The notes under the pieces are model-generated. The model searched no databases, was not told where the DNA came from, and saw nothing but the letters and a program-made list of their open reading frames with translations. The position numbers and the translations under genes were made by a program. Source: Parafrankia sp. EUN1f (GTDB lineage Bacteria > Actinomycetota > Actinomycetes > Frankiales > Frankiaceae). From it: a DNA stretch of 64,000 nucleotides. The stretch lies in contig NZ_ADGX01000039.1 in NCBI RefSeq assembly GCF_000177675.1, positions 1-64,000 on the forward strand, given 5' to 3'. Positions 44,023 through 53,484 of the stretch are shown here, in pieces; within the stretch, counting starts at the first letter, position 1; each line of letters starts with the position of its first letter.

Positions 44023-46119
44023 TCAACGCCCATCTCCGAGCGGTTCCTCGGCGCCGGACGGTCCGCCGCCGCCGGATGTGCCGATGGCCACGAGCGGGTT
44101 GGCGACCATGCCGTGCAGGACGTCGAACTGAGCGTCCCGGCCGGCACGCTCGTGGAAGCCCGCCCCCGACAGCTGCTCGCGGTTCAGGCAGACCCGGTCG
44201 AACGACGGGGCCAGCAGGTCGATCAGCGCGAAGCGGTCGGCCAGCTCCGGATGCGCCCGCTGGTAGTCGAGCACGGCTTCCCGCACCATCGCCCAGAACT
44301 GTGGTTCGGCAATCCCGAGGTGATCCTCGACGACCACCGAGAAGTACCGGAAGTGACCGGCGAACACGGCGGAGAGCACCGAGTGGGCGAGCATCCGGGC
44401 CGGCCAGTGGCGGCACAGCGCGCCCGCACCGCCGTCTGTGGCGGCGCGCTGCGGGAAGTCGCCCTCGACCAGGTCGATGTCGGCCCCGAAGTCCTTCACC
44501 GCGATGCGCCGCGGCACGTCGTCGGCGTCGAACACGCAGATCACGTTCTCGCCGTGGGGGGTGAAGGCCACTCCGTACACGTACAGGTAGTGCAGCAGCG
44601 GTGGGAGCAGGGCGTGCAGGAACGCGGCGAGCCACTGGGCGGCGGTCAGCCCGGACCGGTGCGCCAGCTCGGCTGCCAGCGCCCGGCCGTCCGACCCGAT
44701 GGTGAGCAGCGCGGCCATCGTCCGGGCCCGTTCGCCCGGGGCGAGGAAGGCGGTGACCGGCTCCCGCCAGAGCACGCCCAGCAGCTCGTGCAGGCGGTAG
44801 GGGGCGTCCGCCAGCGCGTCGAAGGCGGGATGCGCCACGGTCGCGCCGGCGACCTCCGGCAGGGGGATCACGCCCATGGCCCGCAGCTGCGGATCCTGCC
44901 GAGCCAGCGACGTCAGCCACGAGGAGACCACGGGACCGGCCTTCGCGTCCTCCGCGGACATCCCCCGCCACACCAGGGTGTTGCGGATCATCAGGGCGAG
45001 CTTGACGTCGCGCCCGCCCACCGTGTCGATGTTCGCCACCGTGCGGACGGACTGCAGCGGCAGGTAGCGGTCCGGTGCCTCGCCCAGATCGACGAGGGCC
45101 CCGGTGGCCAGCTCGCCGGCGAAGAGCGTGGTCACCACGTTCTCCCACTGCCATGGATGGACCGGCAGCCACACATACCGCTCCGCCAGCGCGTCGGCTG
45201 TCCCGGCCGTGGCGGCCGCGGCTGCGTCGAAATCGGCGGCGTCATTGTCAGCGGAACCGGCTCCTCCGTTGCCCCCGGAACGGCCGCTGCCCCCGGAACG
45301 GTCGCTGCCCCCGGCACGCCCGCTGCGGATCAGCGCCGCGGTGAGCACCGCGGTGAACTCCGCCCGGGTCGCGGCCGACAACTCGCGGTCATACAGGGCG
45401 GACGGCGTCAGCCCGGCCTGCGTGACGAGCAGCCCCAGAGCCGGCTCGGCGGCCACCCAGCGCAGCCGGAACGGAACGCCCGACTCCGGGGCGTAGCGGG
45501 CCGCGTCGGCCACGCCGAAACCGAGCCGGCCCTTGTTCGCGGCCAGGCAGGGATGACCGGCCTGGCGCCCCTCCAGCTCCAGGTGGGACAGCTCGGCCAG
45601 CCGCGCCGCGGGCAACGCGCCGCGCAGGATCTCCACATCCGCGCGCTGGGTCGCCGTCACCTCGCGCACGACATCGGCGAGGACATCGCCGGACCACCCC
45701 AGCAACGCCTGCGCGTCGAGCAGGAACCGGACCGGGTCGTCGGCCGGCTCACCATCGCGGCGCAGGGTCGCGGCCGCCGGCCACCAGGTGCCGAACGTGC
45801 CCCGCCGGGCCGTGAACGTGTAGGTCACCGGACCGCATTCGATCCGGTAACGCGCCGGCGCGCCCCGCCCGACGGCCACTGTGGGCGGCAAGGTTGTGGG
45901 CGGCAAAGCTGTGGGCGGCGCCGCGGCGGGTGGCGTGGCAGTGGGTGGTGTGGCGGCGGGTGGCGCGGCATGCGTGGTGGGGACGATTAGTTCCTCGTAG
46001 GCCAGCTCGGCGATCAGCCGAGACAGCAGCGCGCGGCCCGCGGTGCGCCACAGCTCCGCCTGCGTCGGCTCTGCCTGCGTCGGGTCTGCCTGCGTCGGCT
46101 CTGCCTGCGTCGAGCCCAT
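44023..46119 (-). CDS. IucA/IucC family NIS siderophore synthetase (C-type)
   Basis: A 698-residue NRPS-independent siderophore synthetase. These enzymes use ATP to join citrate or a succinyl group to amines or hydroxamates. Family signatures: GHPCLAANKGRLGFG (ATP/substrate loop), VWLPVHPWQWENVV, a RTVANIDTVGGRDVKLALMIRNTLVWRGM block, and FTPHGENVICVFDADDVPRRIAVKDFGADI near the C-terminus. The N-terminal 25 residues are a 15-bp coding repeat (unit TQAEP). An Arg/Gly/Ser insert (SGRAGGSDRSGG) and several Pro/Thr repeats lie in linkers. The start ATG overlaps the hydroxylase stop by one base (TGATG). Likely adds the second amine arm to a citrate backbone. Confidence 0.9.
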   Translation of the reverse strand: MGSTQAEPTQADPTQAEPTQAELWRTAGRALLSRLIAELAYEELIVPTTHAAPPAATPPTATPPAAAPPTALPPTTLPPTVAVGRGAPARYRIECGPVTYTFTARRGTFGTWWPAAATLRRDGEPADDPVRFLLDAQALLGWSGDVLADVVREVTATQRADVEILRGALPAARLAELSHLELEGRQAGHPCLAANKGRLGFGVADAARYAPESGVPFRLRWVAAEPALGLLVTQAGLTPSALYDRELSAATRAEFTAVLTAALIRSGRAGGSDRSGGSGRSGGNGGAGSADNDAADFDAAAAATAGTADALAERYVWLPVHPWQWENVVTTLFAGELATGALVDLGEAPDRYLPLQSVRTVANIDTVGGRDVKLALMIRNTLVWRGMSAEDAKAGPVVSSWLTSLARQDPQLRAMGVIPLPEVAGATVAHPAFDALADAPYRLHELLGVLWREPVTAFLAPGERARTMAALLTIGSDGRALAAELAHRSGLTAAQWLAAFLHALLPPLLHYLYVYGVAFTPHGENVICVFDADDVPRRIAVKDFGADIDLVEGDFPQRAATDGGAGALCRHWPARMLAHSVLSAVFAGHFRYFSVVVEDHLGIAEPQFWAMVREAVLDYQRAHPELADRFALIDLLAPSFDRVCLNREQLSGAGFHERAGRDAQFDVLHGMVANPLVAIGTSGGGGPSGAEEPLGDGR

Positions 46120-47561
46120 CACCGGCCCGCTCCGCCGGCCTCGAAGGGCTGGACGGGCCGGATGGGGACCGCACCCGTGGCCGCCGCTCCGTTGGGTGCT
46201 CCGTCCGTTCCGTCCGGCGCGGCGGCCCGCGGTGGCTCGGGAGCGCCGAACGTGGTGAAGGCGGTGGGCGGAGGCAACCGGTGTGCCCGACCGCCGGTCA
46301 GGTCGTCCAGGATGACCGCGGCCCGCCAGGCGCCCAGTCCCAGATCGGGCGCGCCCACCCCGTGCGTGTGCAGCTCGGCGTTCTGGACGTAGATCCGTCC
46401 CGTGACCTCGGCCGCGGTCGCGAGGCGGTACCGGTCGTCGACCCGGAAGCGGCCGCCGGGGTCGAGGTGCAGCAGCCCGCCGACCGGGTCGAGCAGCGTC
46501 GGCCGGCGCGGTGCGTAGCCGGTGGCGAGGACGACCGCGTCGGTGTCGACGGTGAACTCGCGGTTCTGGGCGCGGTGTCGGCACCGCAGGCGCAGGGCGT
46601 GCGCGTGATCCGCGCCGGGCTGGCTCACCGCCTCCACGGACACGTTCGGCAGCAGCAGTGCGTCCGCGTCGGTGCCGCCGATGCTGCGTTCGTAGAGCAG
46701 GTCGTAGATCTCGCCGATGGTCTGCGCGTCGATGCCCTTGTAGAGCTGCCACTGGCCGGGCACGGTGGCGTCCTTCGTCGGCTGGTCCAGCCCGTGGAAG
46801 TAGCGCACGTAGTCCGGGGTGAACTGTTCCAGGCCCAGCTTGGAGTACTCCATCGGCGCGAACGCGGGGGTGCGGGTGATCCAGGCCAGCGACTGCCCCG
46901 TCGAAGGCTGGGCGCGCAGCAGCTCCGCGAACACCTCGGCGCCGGACTGCCCGGAACCGACGACCGTGACGTGCCGGGCCCCGCCCAGCTGGTCGCGTTG
47001 CCCGCGGAAGTCGGCCGAGTGGAACACCCGCCGGCCGCGCGCACCGGCGAAGGCCGGCGGGACGACCGGCTCGGTGCCGAGGCCGAGCACAAGGTTGCGG
47101 GCGGTGAGCACGCGGGGCGCGGACTCGTCCGGGCCGCTGACTGTCACCTCGAACAGCTCGCTGCCCGGCCGCCAGCGCACCGCGTCCACCCGGCTCCCGA
47201 ACCGGGTGGACCCGAGCGCCTGCGCGACCCACCGGCAGTAGTCGTCGTACTCGCGCCGCGGCAGGTGGAACCGCTCGTAGAAGTAGAAACGGAACAGGCG
47301 GTCGTGTTCGCGCAGGTAGGACAGGAACGACCACCGGCTGGTCGGGTCGATCAGCGTCACCAGGTCGGCGAGGAAGGGAACCTGCAACGTCGTGCCGTCC
47401 AGCAGCAGCCCCGGATGCCAGTGGAAGGCGTCCTGCTGCTCCAGGAAGACGGCCCGCACGTCCGGCACGCCGTCGGCGAGCGCCGCCAGCGACAGGTTGA
47501 ACGGGCCGAGTCCCACCCCGAGCAGATCGAACGGCTCGAGGGCTGCGGCGGAGGGTGACAT
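46119..47561 (-). CDS. L-lysine/L-ornithine/diamine N-monooxygenase (IucD/RhbE-like)
   Basis: A 480-residue flavin N-hydroxylase that makes the hydroxamate nitrogen of siderophores. The FAD motif is FDLLGVGLGPFNLSLAAL (residues 11-28), the NADPH motif is VTVVGSGQSGAEVFAELL, and the C-terminal ATGYAPRRPT block marks the family. The substrate-side FHWHPGLLLDGTTLQVPFLADLVTLIDPTSRWSFL resembles IucD/PvdA/RhbE. In the context of a diaminobutyrate aminotransferase and decarboxylase, the natural substrate is probably 1,3-diaminopropane. Start ATG 47561 overlaps the stop of the gene before it by one base. No acetyltransferase follows it, unlike in the rhizobactin or aerobactin operons. Confidence 0.92.
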   Translation of the reverse strand: MSPSAAALEPFDLLGVGLGPFNLSLAALADGVPDVRAVFLEQQDAFHWHPGLLLDGTTLQVPFLADLVTLIDPTSRWSFLSYLREHDRLFRFYFYERFHLPRREYDDYCRWVAQALGSTRFGSRVDAVRWRPGSELFEVTVSGPDESAPRVLTARNLVLGLGTEPVVPPAFAGARGRRVFHSADFRGQRDQLGGARHVTVVGSGQSGAEVFAELLRAQPSTGQSLAWITRTPAFAPMEYSKLGLEQFTPDYVRYFHGLDQPTKDATVPGQWQLYKGIDAQTIGEIYDLLYERSIGGTDADALLLPNVSVEAVSQPGADHAHALRLRCRHRAQNREFTVDTDAVVLATGYAPRRPTLLDPVGGLLHLDPGGRFRVDDRYRLATAAEVTGRIYVQNAELHTHGVGAPDLGLGAWRAAVILDDLTGGRAHRLPPPTAFTTFGAPEPPRAAAPDGTDGAPNGAAATGAVPIRPVQPFEAGGAGR

Positions 47562-48303
47562 CAGGGACGGACCTCCACGAGCGGGTTGGGGATCTCCACG
47601 TAGATCGACTGGGAGGTCACGGGGCCGACCAGCTCGTCGCGGCCGTCGACGCAGGTGCGCAGGTTCGCTTTGCAGGGCAGGGTGGGGGCGTCCAACAGGC
47701 GGTTCAGCAGCGCCCGGCCCCGCCGTGCCCGCCCGCCCGGGCCGCAGCGGGCGCGGACCAGCTCCGCGCGCAGCTGTGCGAGCAGGGCGCGTTCGTTCGC
47801 GATCCCGGCGGCGCCGAGCGCGCCGATGACGGCGAGGGCGTTGTTCACCACCGTGTAGTAGATGAGGCGCTGCTCGACCAGCGCGTCGTCGAAGACGGCG
47901 GGCAGCCCGTCCCCGAGGCCGGGGACCTCGTGCCGCGCGGCCTCGGCGCGGGAGGCGGCCAGGTAGTAGCCCTGGCTGTCCCGGAACCATCCGGTGACCG
48001 GCCAGCCCTGGTCGTCGAGGGTGACGACGGTGTTCTGCAGATGCGCCTCGAGGCCGACGCCACGGCGTAGGTAAAGGTCGAGCACGGGCAGGATGAGCAC
48101 CCGCAGGTACTGGCCGTACCACTCGCCCGCCACTGTCGTCGTCGCCGCGTGGCTGGCCGCCGCCGAGCCGGTCGCGGCCGAGCCGGTCGGCGCCGAGCCG
48201 GCCGCCGCCGGGCGGGTCGCGGCCGGGCGGGTCGCGGACGTTCCGCGGCGGGTGAGGCTCGTGATGATCTCGGCGAGCATCGACCGCCGTGACCGGTCGG
48301 GCG

Positions 48304-48307
48304 CCCC
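48304..48307 (-). other. frameshift site in IucA-type gene
   Basis: The C-run cccc in the context gcgccccgggg is where the two frames of the synthetase meet. One extra base restores the frame. Downstream coding character resumes within a few codons, so the break is narrow. Confidence 0.7.
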
Positions 48308-49086
48308 GGGGCGAGGTCGGGCCGGTCGGCGATCAGCGCGGCGGCGCACACCGCCCGGTCCCCGGCCCCGAACGGGTTGGTCCGCAGCGCGCACTCCAGC
48401 CCACCGGGCAGCACCGCGGCCCACGACGGCTCGGAAAGGAGCCGGAAGTCCGGATGGTGGCGGCCAAGCCATTCGTCCAGGGCCAGCCGGGCGTACCGGG
48501 CCATCTCCGCGCCGAGGGCGAGCTCGTCGGTGTGAAGCTCCCGACGGGAGTTGGTGATCCGCATACCGAGGGAGAGCTTGAGCATGACCGGCGCGTCCGG
48601 CCGCCACACCGTGCGCAGCGACGACGTGGGGAACCAGGGCGGCCCGGACGGACCGAGATCCACCAGCCGTCCGTCGTCGAGCAGCCGGGCGAGCTCCGGG
48701 CGGTCGCCGATGGTGCGCGCCTGCCAGGGGTGGGCGGGCAGCAGCAGGTATCCGGACGGTGCCGCCGGGCCGGTATCCGTCCCCTTCCCGTTCCCGGTCT
48801 CCGTCCCGGTCTGGGCCCGCAGCGACGCGAGTGTTCGGGCCGGGTCGGGTCCGCCGTGGCGGACGATGCCCGGATGCGCCGCGAACCAGTGCAGCCGGAA
48901 CGCCCCGTGCAGCTCGGGCGAGTACCGCGCCGTCTCGGCGGCTGAGGCCTCCCCCCGGTTCTTCGCGGCCGGGTGAAACGGGTGGCCGGTGATCAGAGCA
49001 CGTTCGGCCACGAGGAACGGCGCACGGTTCGCGTCGTCCCCGGCCGGCACGCGGGCGGGCTCACGGGCCGACCGATCCGCGGGCTC

Positions 49087-49160
49087 ACTGGCCGCCGACG
49101 CGCTGGCCGCCGACGCGCTGGCCGCCGACGCGCTGGCCACCGACGCGCTGGCCGCGGACG
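49087..49160. repeat. 15-bp coding repeat in IucA-type gene
   Basis: The unit ctggccgccgacgcg is repeated about five times and encodes an Ala/Ser-rich linker (ASASAAS type). The unit is a multiple of three and so copy-number change keeps the frame. Confidence 0.85.
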
Positions 49161-49685
49161 TGGCGGCGGGCTCACCGCGGCGGAAGGCGACGATCCGGTT
49201 GATCCACTCCGCCGAGTCGACGATGCGTGCCAGAGCACCGCGCGCGGCGCCGGGGGGCAGCGCCGCACCGGCGGCCACCTCCCGGGTCAGGAGTGCGGCG
49301 AGCAGGCCAGCGTCGAGCCGGCCCGCGTCGATCGGCGTGCCGTGCAGACGCGGCGGGCCGAAGCGGTGCCAGCCGGTCGGAGACCGGTAGGTGATGTCGA
49401 GGGCCAGTGCCAGGCCGGTCGCGGGCAGCGGCAGCCGGAGCGCCGGGCCGGTCGGCGCTGCCGCCTCGGCGCCCAGCTCCCTCAACCAGCACCGGAGCAG
49501 GACCTCGGTCACGATCTCGTCCGCCTCGTCCGCCGTGGCACCGGCCGGGTCCGCGGCTGTAGGGCCCGCGGCTGCGAGGCCGGCCGCGCCGAGGCCGGCC
49601 GCGCCGACGCTGGTCGGGCCTGGGATGGTCGGGCCGGGGTCGGGGGCTTCGGCGGTCCTGTCGGCGACCGGCCGCTTCGCGATGG

Positions 49686-51233
49686 TCAAGGCTGTGCCTC
49701 GGCCACGATGCGGTCTCCGGTGGCGGCGACGAGCGCGAGCAGCGCGGAGACGTCGGCGGCGGTGGCCGCCGGGTTCAGCAGCGTGAGCTTGAGGTGGACG
49801 GCGGCCTCGGGGCCGGCGGTCGTCCGCCCCACGACCGCCGCGCCGTCGTCGAGCAGGCGGCTGCGGATCGCGGCGTTCAGCCGATCGAGCCGGGTGCCCT
49901 CCTCGGTGCCGGCGCCGGTGCCGGCCGGGACGTACCGGAACAGCACGGTGCTGAGGGTGACCGGCGCGGCGAGCTCCAGCCGAGGGTGGTCGGCGATGAC
50001 GCGCGCCGCGTGCTCGGCGAGGTCGTGGCAGGCGTCCACCATCGCCCCGAGGCGCTCTCGGCCGAGCGCGCGGAAGGTCACCGCGATCTTGAAGGCGTCC
50101 GGCCGGCGGGTCGTTCGCAGCGATCGTCCCAGCAGGCTGGTGTATCCCGCGGTGGTCTCATCGGCCGGGTTGAGGTAGGCGATCTCGGCTTCCAGCCGGC
50201 TCCAGCCGCGCCGTGACGGGGTGAGGAAGATTCCCGCGGGTGCCGGCTGCCAGCCCAGCTTGTGCAGGTCGAGCGCGACGGAGTCGGCCTGGTCCAGGCC
50301 CGTGAGGCGGCCGGCGAGCCGGCGGGAGAACAGGGCGCCACCGCCGTGCGCGGCGTCCACGTGCAGCCAGCTCGGTGCCGGATGGCTGTGCACCAGGTCG
50401 GCTATCTCGGCCAGCGGGTCGATCGCGCCGGCGTCGGTGGTGCCCGCCGTCGCGACGACGAGGACGGGGCCGTCGTGCCGGGCCAGCGCGGCCCGCAGCG
50501 CCTGGACGTCCATGCGGTACGCGGTGTCGACCGCGACCGCCACGACCTTCGTGAGCCCGAGCAGCTCGGCACCGCGCCGAACCGAGTGGTGGCCGGCCGC
50601 CGAGCACAGGACGGGAACCGGACCCGTGCTGCCACCACGGCCGGCCCGCCCGAGGTGGGCCCGTGGCCCGGGCCGGCCATGGTGGGCTCTCGGCCCGCTT
50701 CGGCCCCGGGCTCGCGACCGGACCGCCGCCTGCCCGGTGGTGTGGCTGCCGAGCAGCAGACCCATCAGGTTGGACTCGGTGCCGCCGGTGGTCACGGTGC
50801 CCACGGCGTGCGCCGGGTCGAACCCGACGAGCTCGGCCAGCGCGGCGACCACCTCCAGCTCGACGGTCGTGCCGGCCGGGGCCTGGTCCCAGGAGTCCAG
50901 CGACGGGTTGAGCGTGCTCACCGCGAGATCGGCGGCCACGGCCACAGCCAACGGTGGGCAGTGCAGATGGGCCGCGCAGAACGGATCCGCGGGATCGGCC
51001 GACCCCGCGGTCAGCATGCGGGTGAGCGCGCCGAGCGCCGCGGCCTCACCGTCGCCCGTTCGGGGCAGGAGCGGCCCTGGCCCGAGCGCGTCGAGCGTCG
51101 CCTGCCGGACGGCGGCCGGCCCACCGGCGGGCAGCGGGCCGCTGCGGTCCCGGCGGCCGGCGTCGAGGGCGTCCAGCGTGACCCGGAGCAGCGCGCGCAG
51201 ATCGTCCGCGGGCCGGTGACCCGGCCCCGTCAT
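49686..51233 (-). CDS. PLP-dependent decarboxylase (2,4-diaminobutyrate/tyrosine-type, group II)
   Basis: A 515-residue fold I PLP decarboxylase, similar to RhbB/Ddc-type L-2,4-diaminobutyrate decarboxylases. The PLP pocket is seen in GTVTTGGTESNLMGLLLG, HHSVRRGAELLGL, WLHVDAAHGGGALFS and the PLP lysine in SVALDLHKLGWQPAP. It would give 1,3-diaminopropane, the amine arm of schizokinen/rhizobactin-type siderophores. An Arg/Gly-rich insert (RARGRSGPRAHHGRPGPRAHLG) interrupts the domain near residue 185. Its start overlaps the aminotransferase stop by ATGA, and its stop overlaps the TTG start of the next gene by TTGA. Confidence 0.9.
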   Translation of the reverse strand: MTGPGHRPADDLRALLRVTLDALDAGRRDRSGPLPAGGPAAVRQATLDALGPGPLLPRTGDGEAAALGALTRMLTAGSADPADPFCAAHLHCPPLAVAVAADLAVSTLNPSLDSWDQAPAGTTVELEVVAALAELVGFDPAHAVGTVTTGGTESNLMGLLLGSHTTGQAAVRSRARGRSGPRAHHGRPGPRAHLGRAGRGGSTGPVPVLCSAAGHHSVRRGAELLGLTKVVAVAVDTAYRMDVQALRAALARHDGPVLVVATAGTTDAGAIDPLAEIADLVHSHPAPSWLHVDAAHGGGALFSRRLAGRLTGLDQADSVALDLHKLGWQPAPAGIFLTPSRRGWSRLEAEIAYLNPADETTAGYTSLLGRSLRTTRRPDAFKIAVTFRALGRERLGAMVDACHDLAEHAARVIADHPRLELAAPVTLSTVLFRYVPAGTGAGTEEGTRLDRLNAAIRSRLLDDGAAVVGRTTAGPEAAVHLKLTLLNPAATAADVSALLALVAATGDRIVAEAQP

Positions 51234-52657
51234 CCCATCCTCTCCGCTGCGCCGGACAGTTCGGGCGAGCCGGACAGTGCGATGGCGTCGGCCAGGATCT
51301 CCAGCGCGAGGTCAGCCTCCTCGTCCGTGATGGTCAGCGGCGGCAACAGACGGAGCACGGCGTCATGCCGGCCGCCGAGCTCGATGATCAGGCCACGGTC
51401 GAGGCACGCGGATCTGATCGCCGCGGCCCGAGCGGCATCCGGGGGCCGAGCGCCGGTCCGGTCCGGCTCCCGGTGCGGGTCGACGATCTCGACGCCGAGC
51501 ATCAGGCCGCGGCCGCGCACGTCGCCGACGATCTCGGTGCCCCGGGCGATGTGGTTCAGACCGGCCAGCAGCCGGTCACCGACCACGGCCGCGCGCTCGC
51601 TGAGCCCGTGGTCCCGAACCAGCCGCAGGGTCGCCAGCCCCGCCGCCATCGCGAGCTGGTTTCCGCGGAAGGTGCCCGCGTGCGCTCCCGGCGCCCAGAC
51701 GTCCAGGTCGGCGCGGTAGGCGACGACGGCCAGCGGCAGCCCACCGCCGATCGCCTTCGACATCACGAGCATGTCGGGCACCACGCCGGCCCGTTCGCAG
51801 GCCCAGAAGGTGCCGGTGCGCCCGACACCCGTCTGGACCTCGTCCACGATGAGCGGGATCCCGCGGCGGCTGGTCAGCTCGCGCATCGCCCGTAGCCACC
51901 CGTCAGGGGCCGGAACGACGCCGCCCTCCCCCTGCACCACCTCGAGGATCATCGCGGCCGGGCTCGTGATGCCGCCGCAGGGATCGTCGAGCAGCTGCTC
52001 GACATAGTGCGCGGAGATCTCCGCGCTGGCGGGGCCGCCCACGCCGAACGGGCACCGGTACGGGTAGGGGAACGGAAGCCGGACGACCGATGACGGTGTC
52101 GGCAGCGGCTCCTTGACGGGCACCTTGCCGGTCACGGCGAGTGCTCCGGCTGTCATCCCGTGGTACGCACCGGTGAACGCCAGGACGTTCTGGCGCCCGG
52201 TGACGGTGTGCGCGAGCTTGAGCGCGGCCTCGACGGCATCGGCTCCGGTCGGCCCGCAGAACAGCAGCTTCGGGTCCTCGCGCAGCCCGGCGGGCAGCGT
52301 GTTCGCCAGCTCCTCGGTGAAGGCGTCCTTCTGCGGGGTGGCCATGTCGAGGACGTGCAGGGGCGCTCCGGAACGCAGGACGCGCTCGATCGAGGCTACG
52401 ACCGCCGGGTGGTTGTGCCCGGTGGCGAGGGTGCCGGCTCCGGCGAGGAAGTCCAGGTAACGCCGCCCGTCTGCACCGGTGATCCAGGACCCCGTGGCGC
52501 GGGTCGGCACAATCGGGAGCGATCGTGCGTAGGTGCGGGCGGCGGATTCACGGGTGGCCTGCCGCGCCAGGATCGCCGCCGCGGCGTTGGGATCCGCATC
52601 GTTGGGACCTGCTTCGCCGGTACTGGCATCGATGTCGGCCGGTGAGATCGTCGTCAC
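51230..52657 (-). CDS. class III aminotransferase (2,4-diaminobutyrate-2-oxoglutarate type), first gene of siderophore operon
   Basis: A 475-residue class III aminotransferase that would make L-2,4-diaminobutyrate from aspartate semialdehyde with glutamate as donor (RhbA/EctB/DABA-AT type). Motifs: LLFCGPTGADAVEAALKLA, FTGAYHGMTAGALAVTG, IPLIVDEVQTGVGRTGTFWACE (PLP Asp) and PDMLVMSKAIGGGLPLAVV (PLP Lys). The start is GTG 52657 with a GGAG site six bases upstream. It is followed by the decarboxylase with a 4-base overlap. The promoter and iron box are about 0.9 kb upstream, beyond a decayed TnpB element. Confidence 0.92.
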   Translation of the reverse strand: MTTISPADIDASTGEAGPNDADPNAAAAILARQATRESAARTYARSLPIVPTRATGSWITGADGRRYLDFLAGAGTLATGHNHPAVVASIERVLRSGAPLHVLDMATPQKDAFTEELANTLPAGLREDPKLLFCGPTGADAVEAALKLAHTVTGRQNVLAFTGAYHGMTAGALAVTGKVPVKEPLPTPSSVVRLPFPYPYRCPFGVGGPASAEISAHYVEQLLDDPCGGITSPAAMILEVVQGEGGVVPAPDGWLRAMRELTSRRGIPLIVDEVQTGVGRTGTFWACERAGVVPDMLVMSKAIGGGLPLAVVAYRADLDVWAPGAHAGTFRGNQLAMAAGLATLRLVRDHGLSERAAVVGDRLLAGLNHIARGTEIVGDVRGRGLMLGVEIVDPHREPDRTGARPPDAARAAAIRSACLDRGLIIELGGRHDAVLRLLPPLTITDEEADLALEILADAIALSGSPELSGAAERMG

Positions 52658-52671
52658 GGGTAACTCCGGAG

Positions 52672-52697
52672 GATGTCCCGGCCTTCAGGCCGGGGAC
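52672..52697 (+). mobile_element. IS200/IS605-like end hairpin, left copy
   Basis: The hairpin cccggcc-ttca-ggccggg (52677-52694) has the same core as the right end at 53485-53511 (ccttcag with flanking C/G runs). It lies 15 bases upstream of the aminotransferase start. Its orientation is the same as the right copy. Confidence 0.5.
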
Positions 52698-52886
52698 GGA
52701 TCCGGTCTCCCATGCAGCGGGGCAGGGGCGGGCGATTCGCCGCTGGGCGGACCGCCGTCTGTGGCAGCCAGGCCGCGCTTGACCAGCCACAGGCTCTCAG
52801 CGTGAATCGATCGTTCATCGCGGGTCGTGGCCTCCTTGACCTGGGCGTATAGCTTGTCCTGGATACGCAGTCGTGTACCGGATCAT
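52685..52886 (-). pseudogene. ribbon-helix-helix (Arc-like) protein relic
   Basis: On the minus strand a 66-codon frame reads RLRIQDKLYAQVKEATTRDE followed by RSIHAESLWLVKRGLAATD. That is the pattern of an Arc/MetJ ribbon-helix-helix DNA-binding domain, common as antitoxin or regulator. The frame has no start codon: the likely ATG at 52886 is in another frame and would need a one- or two-base change near the sixth codon. It lies inside the decayed element, so it is probably a broken gene. Confidence 0.4.
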
Positions 52887-52913
52887 GACGCAATGTAGGG
52901 GCAGAATGCTGGG

Positions 52914-53480
52914 TTGACCCGGTTTCGGCTGTACCCCGACGAGGGGCAGGAGGAGACCCTGCTCGTGCACTGCAGGCACGCCCGGTACGTCTGGAACCTT
53001 GCCGCCGAACAGCAGTCGTGGTGGAACCCGCGCCGCGGCCCCGCACCCGGCTACGCCGAACAGAACCGGCAGCTGACCGAAGCCCGGCATGTGGCATTCG
53101 CCGTCGTCCCCGACCCGATCCCCGCGCCAGGCACCGAGGAAGTCGTCGGGGTGGACCGGGGTGTGAAGGTGGCCGCCGCTCTGTCCACGGGCGAGCTGCT
53201 GACCTGCCCGGGTCTGCGGCCCGGCGAGGCGCAACGGCTCCGCCGGCTGCAACGGCGTCTGTCCAGGGCGCAACGCGGGTCGAACCGGCGTGCCCGGCTG
53301 AAAGCGCAGATAGCCCGAGTGAAGGCCCGGGAGGCGGACCGGCGGAAGTACACGGCCAACGCGGACATCAACGCAGCACGCAACATCGCCGCAGGACGTG
53401 CGGTGACTGCGCGGGGAGGCTCGCCGTCGGGGTTGCCCGCGAACCGCGAACCCCAGCAACACGAACTCCTGTTCGTGTAG
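52914..53480 (+). pseudogene. decayed TnpB (IS200/IS605-type) gene
   Basis: A 188-codon frame (TTG start) that is a much-shortened TnpB, normally about 400 residues. The N-terminus FRLYPDEGQEETLLVHCRHA and RYVWNLAAEQQSWW is intact. After an internal deletion comes the first RuvC motif EEVVGVDRGVKVAAAL with its catalytic Asp, then the Arg/Lys-rich helix RRLQRRLSRAQRGSN. After a second deletion comes the C-terminal TANADINAARNIAAGR with the last RuvC Asp. The RuvC Glu motif and the zinc-finger cysteines are gone, so nuclease activity is not expected. It is flanked by IS-type hairpins and sits between the siderophore operon and its iron box. Confidence 0.85.
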
Positions 53481-53484
53481 TTGG

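Larger units (their letters stand above)
47561..49689 (-). pseudogene. IucA/IucC family NIS siderophore synthetase, frameshifted
   Basis: Two overlapping frames together encode one IucA-type synthetase. The first (from TTG 49689) runs through ITGHPFHPAAKNRGEAS, LLLPAHPWQARTIGD and LKLSLGMRITNSRRELHT to AALIADRPDLAPG. From about 48305 the family continues one frame away as APDRSRRSMLAEIITSL, with WYGQYLRVLILPVLDLYLRRGVGLEAHLQNTVVTLDDQG, ending at 47561. Adding one base to the C-run at 48304-48307 (a G-run on the coding strand) would restore a continuous protein of about 709 residues. It may be a real mutation, phase variation or a sequencing error. Alanine-rich 15-bp repeats (about 49087-49160) and Thr/Ala/Pro repeats lie in linkers. 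Confidence 0.8.

Noticed and set aside
52914-53480. Active TnpB nuclease
   Set aside because: Less than half of normal length, with the RuvC Glu motif and zinc finger missing.
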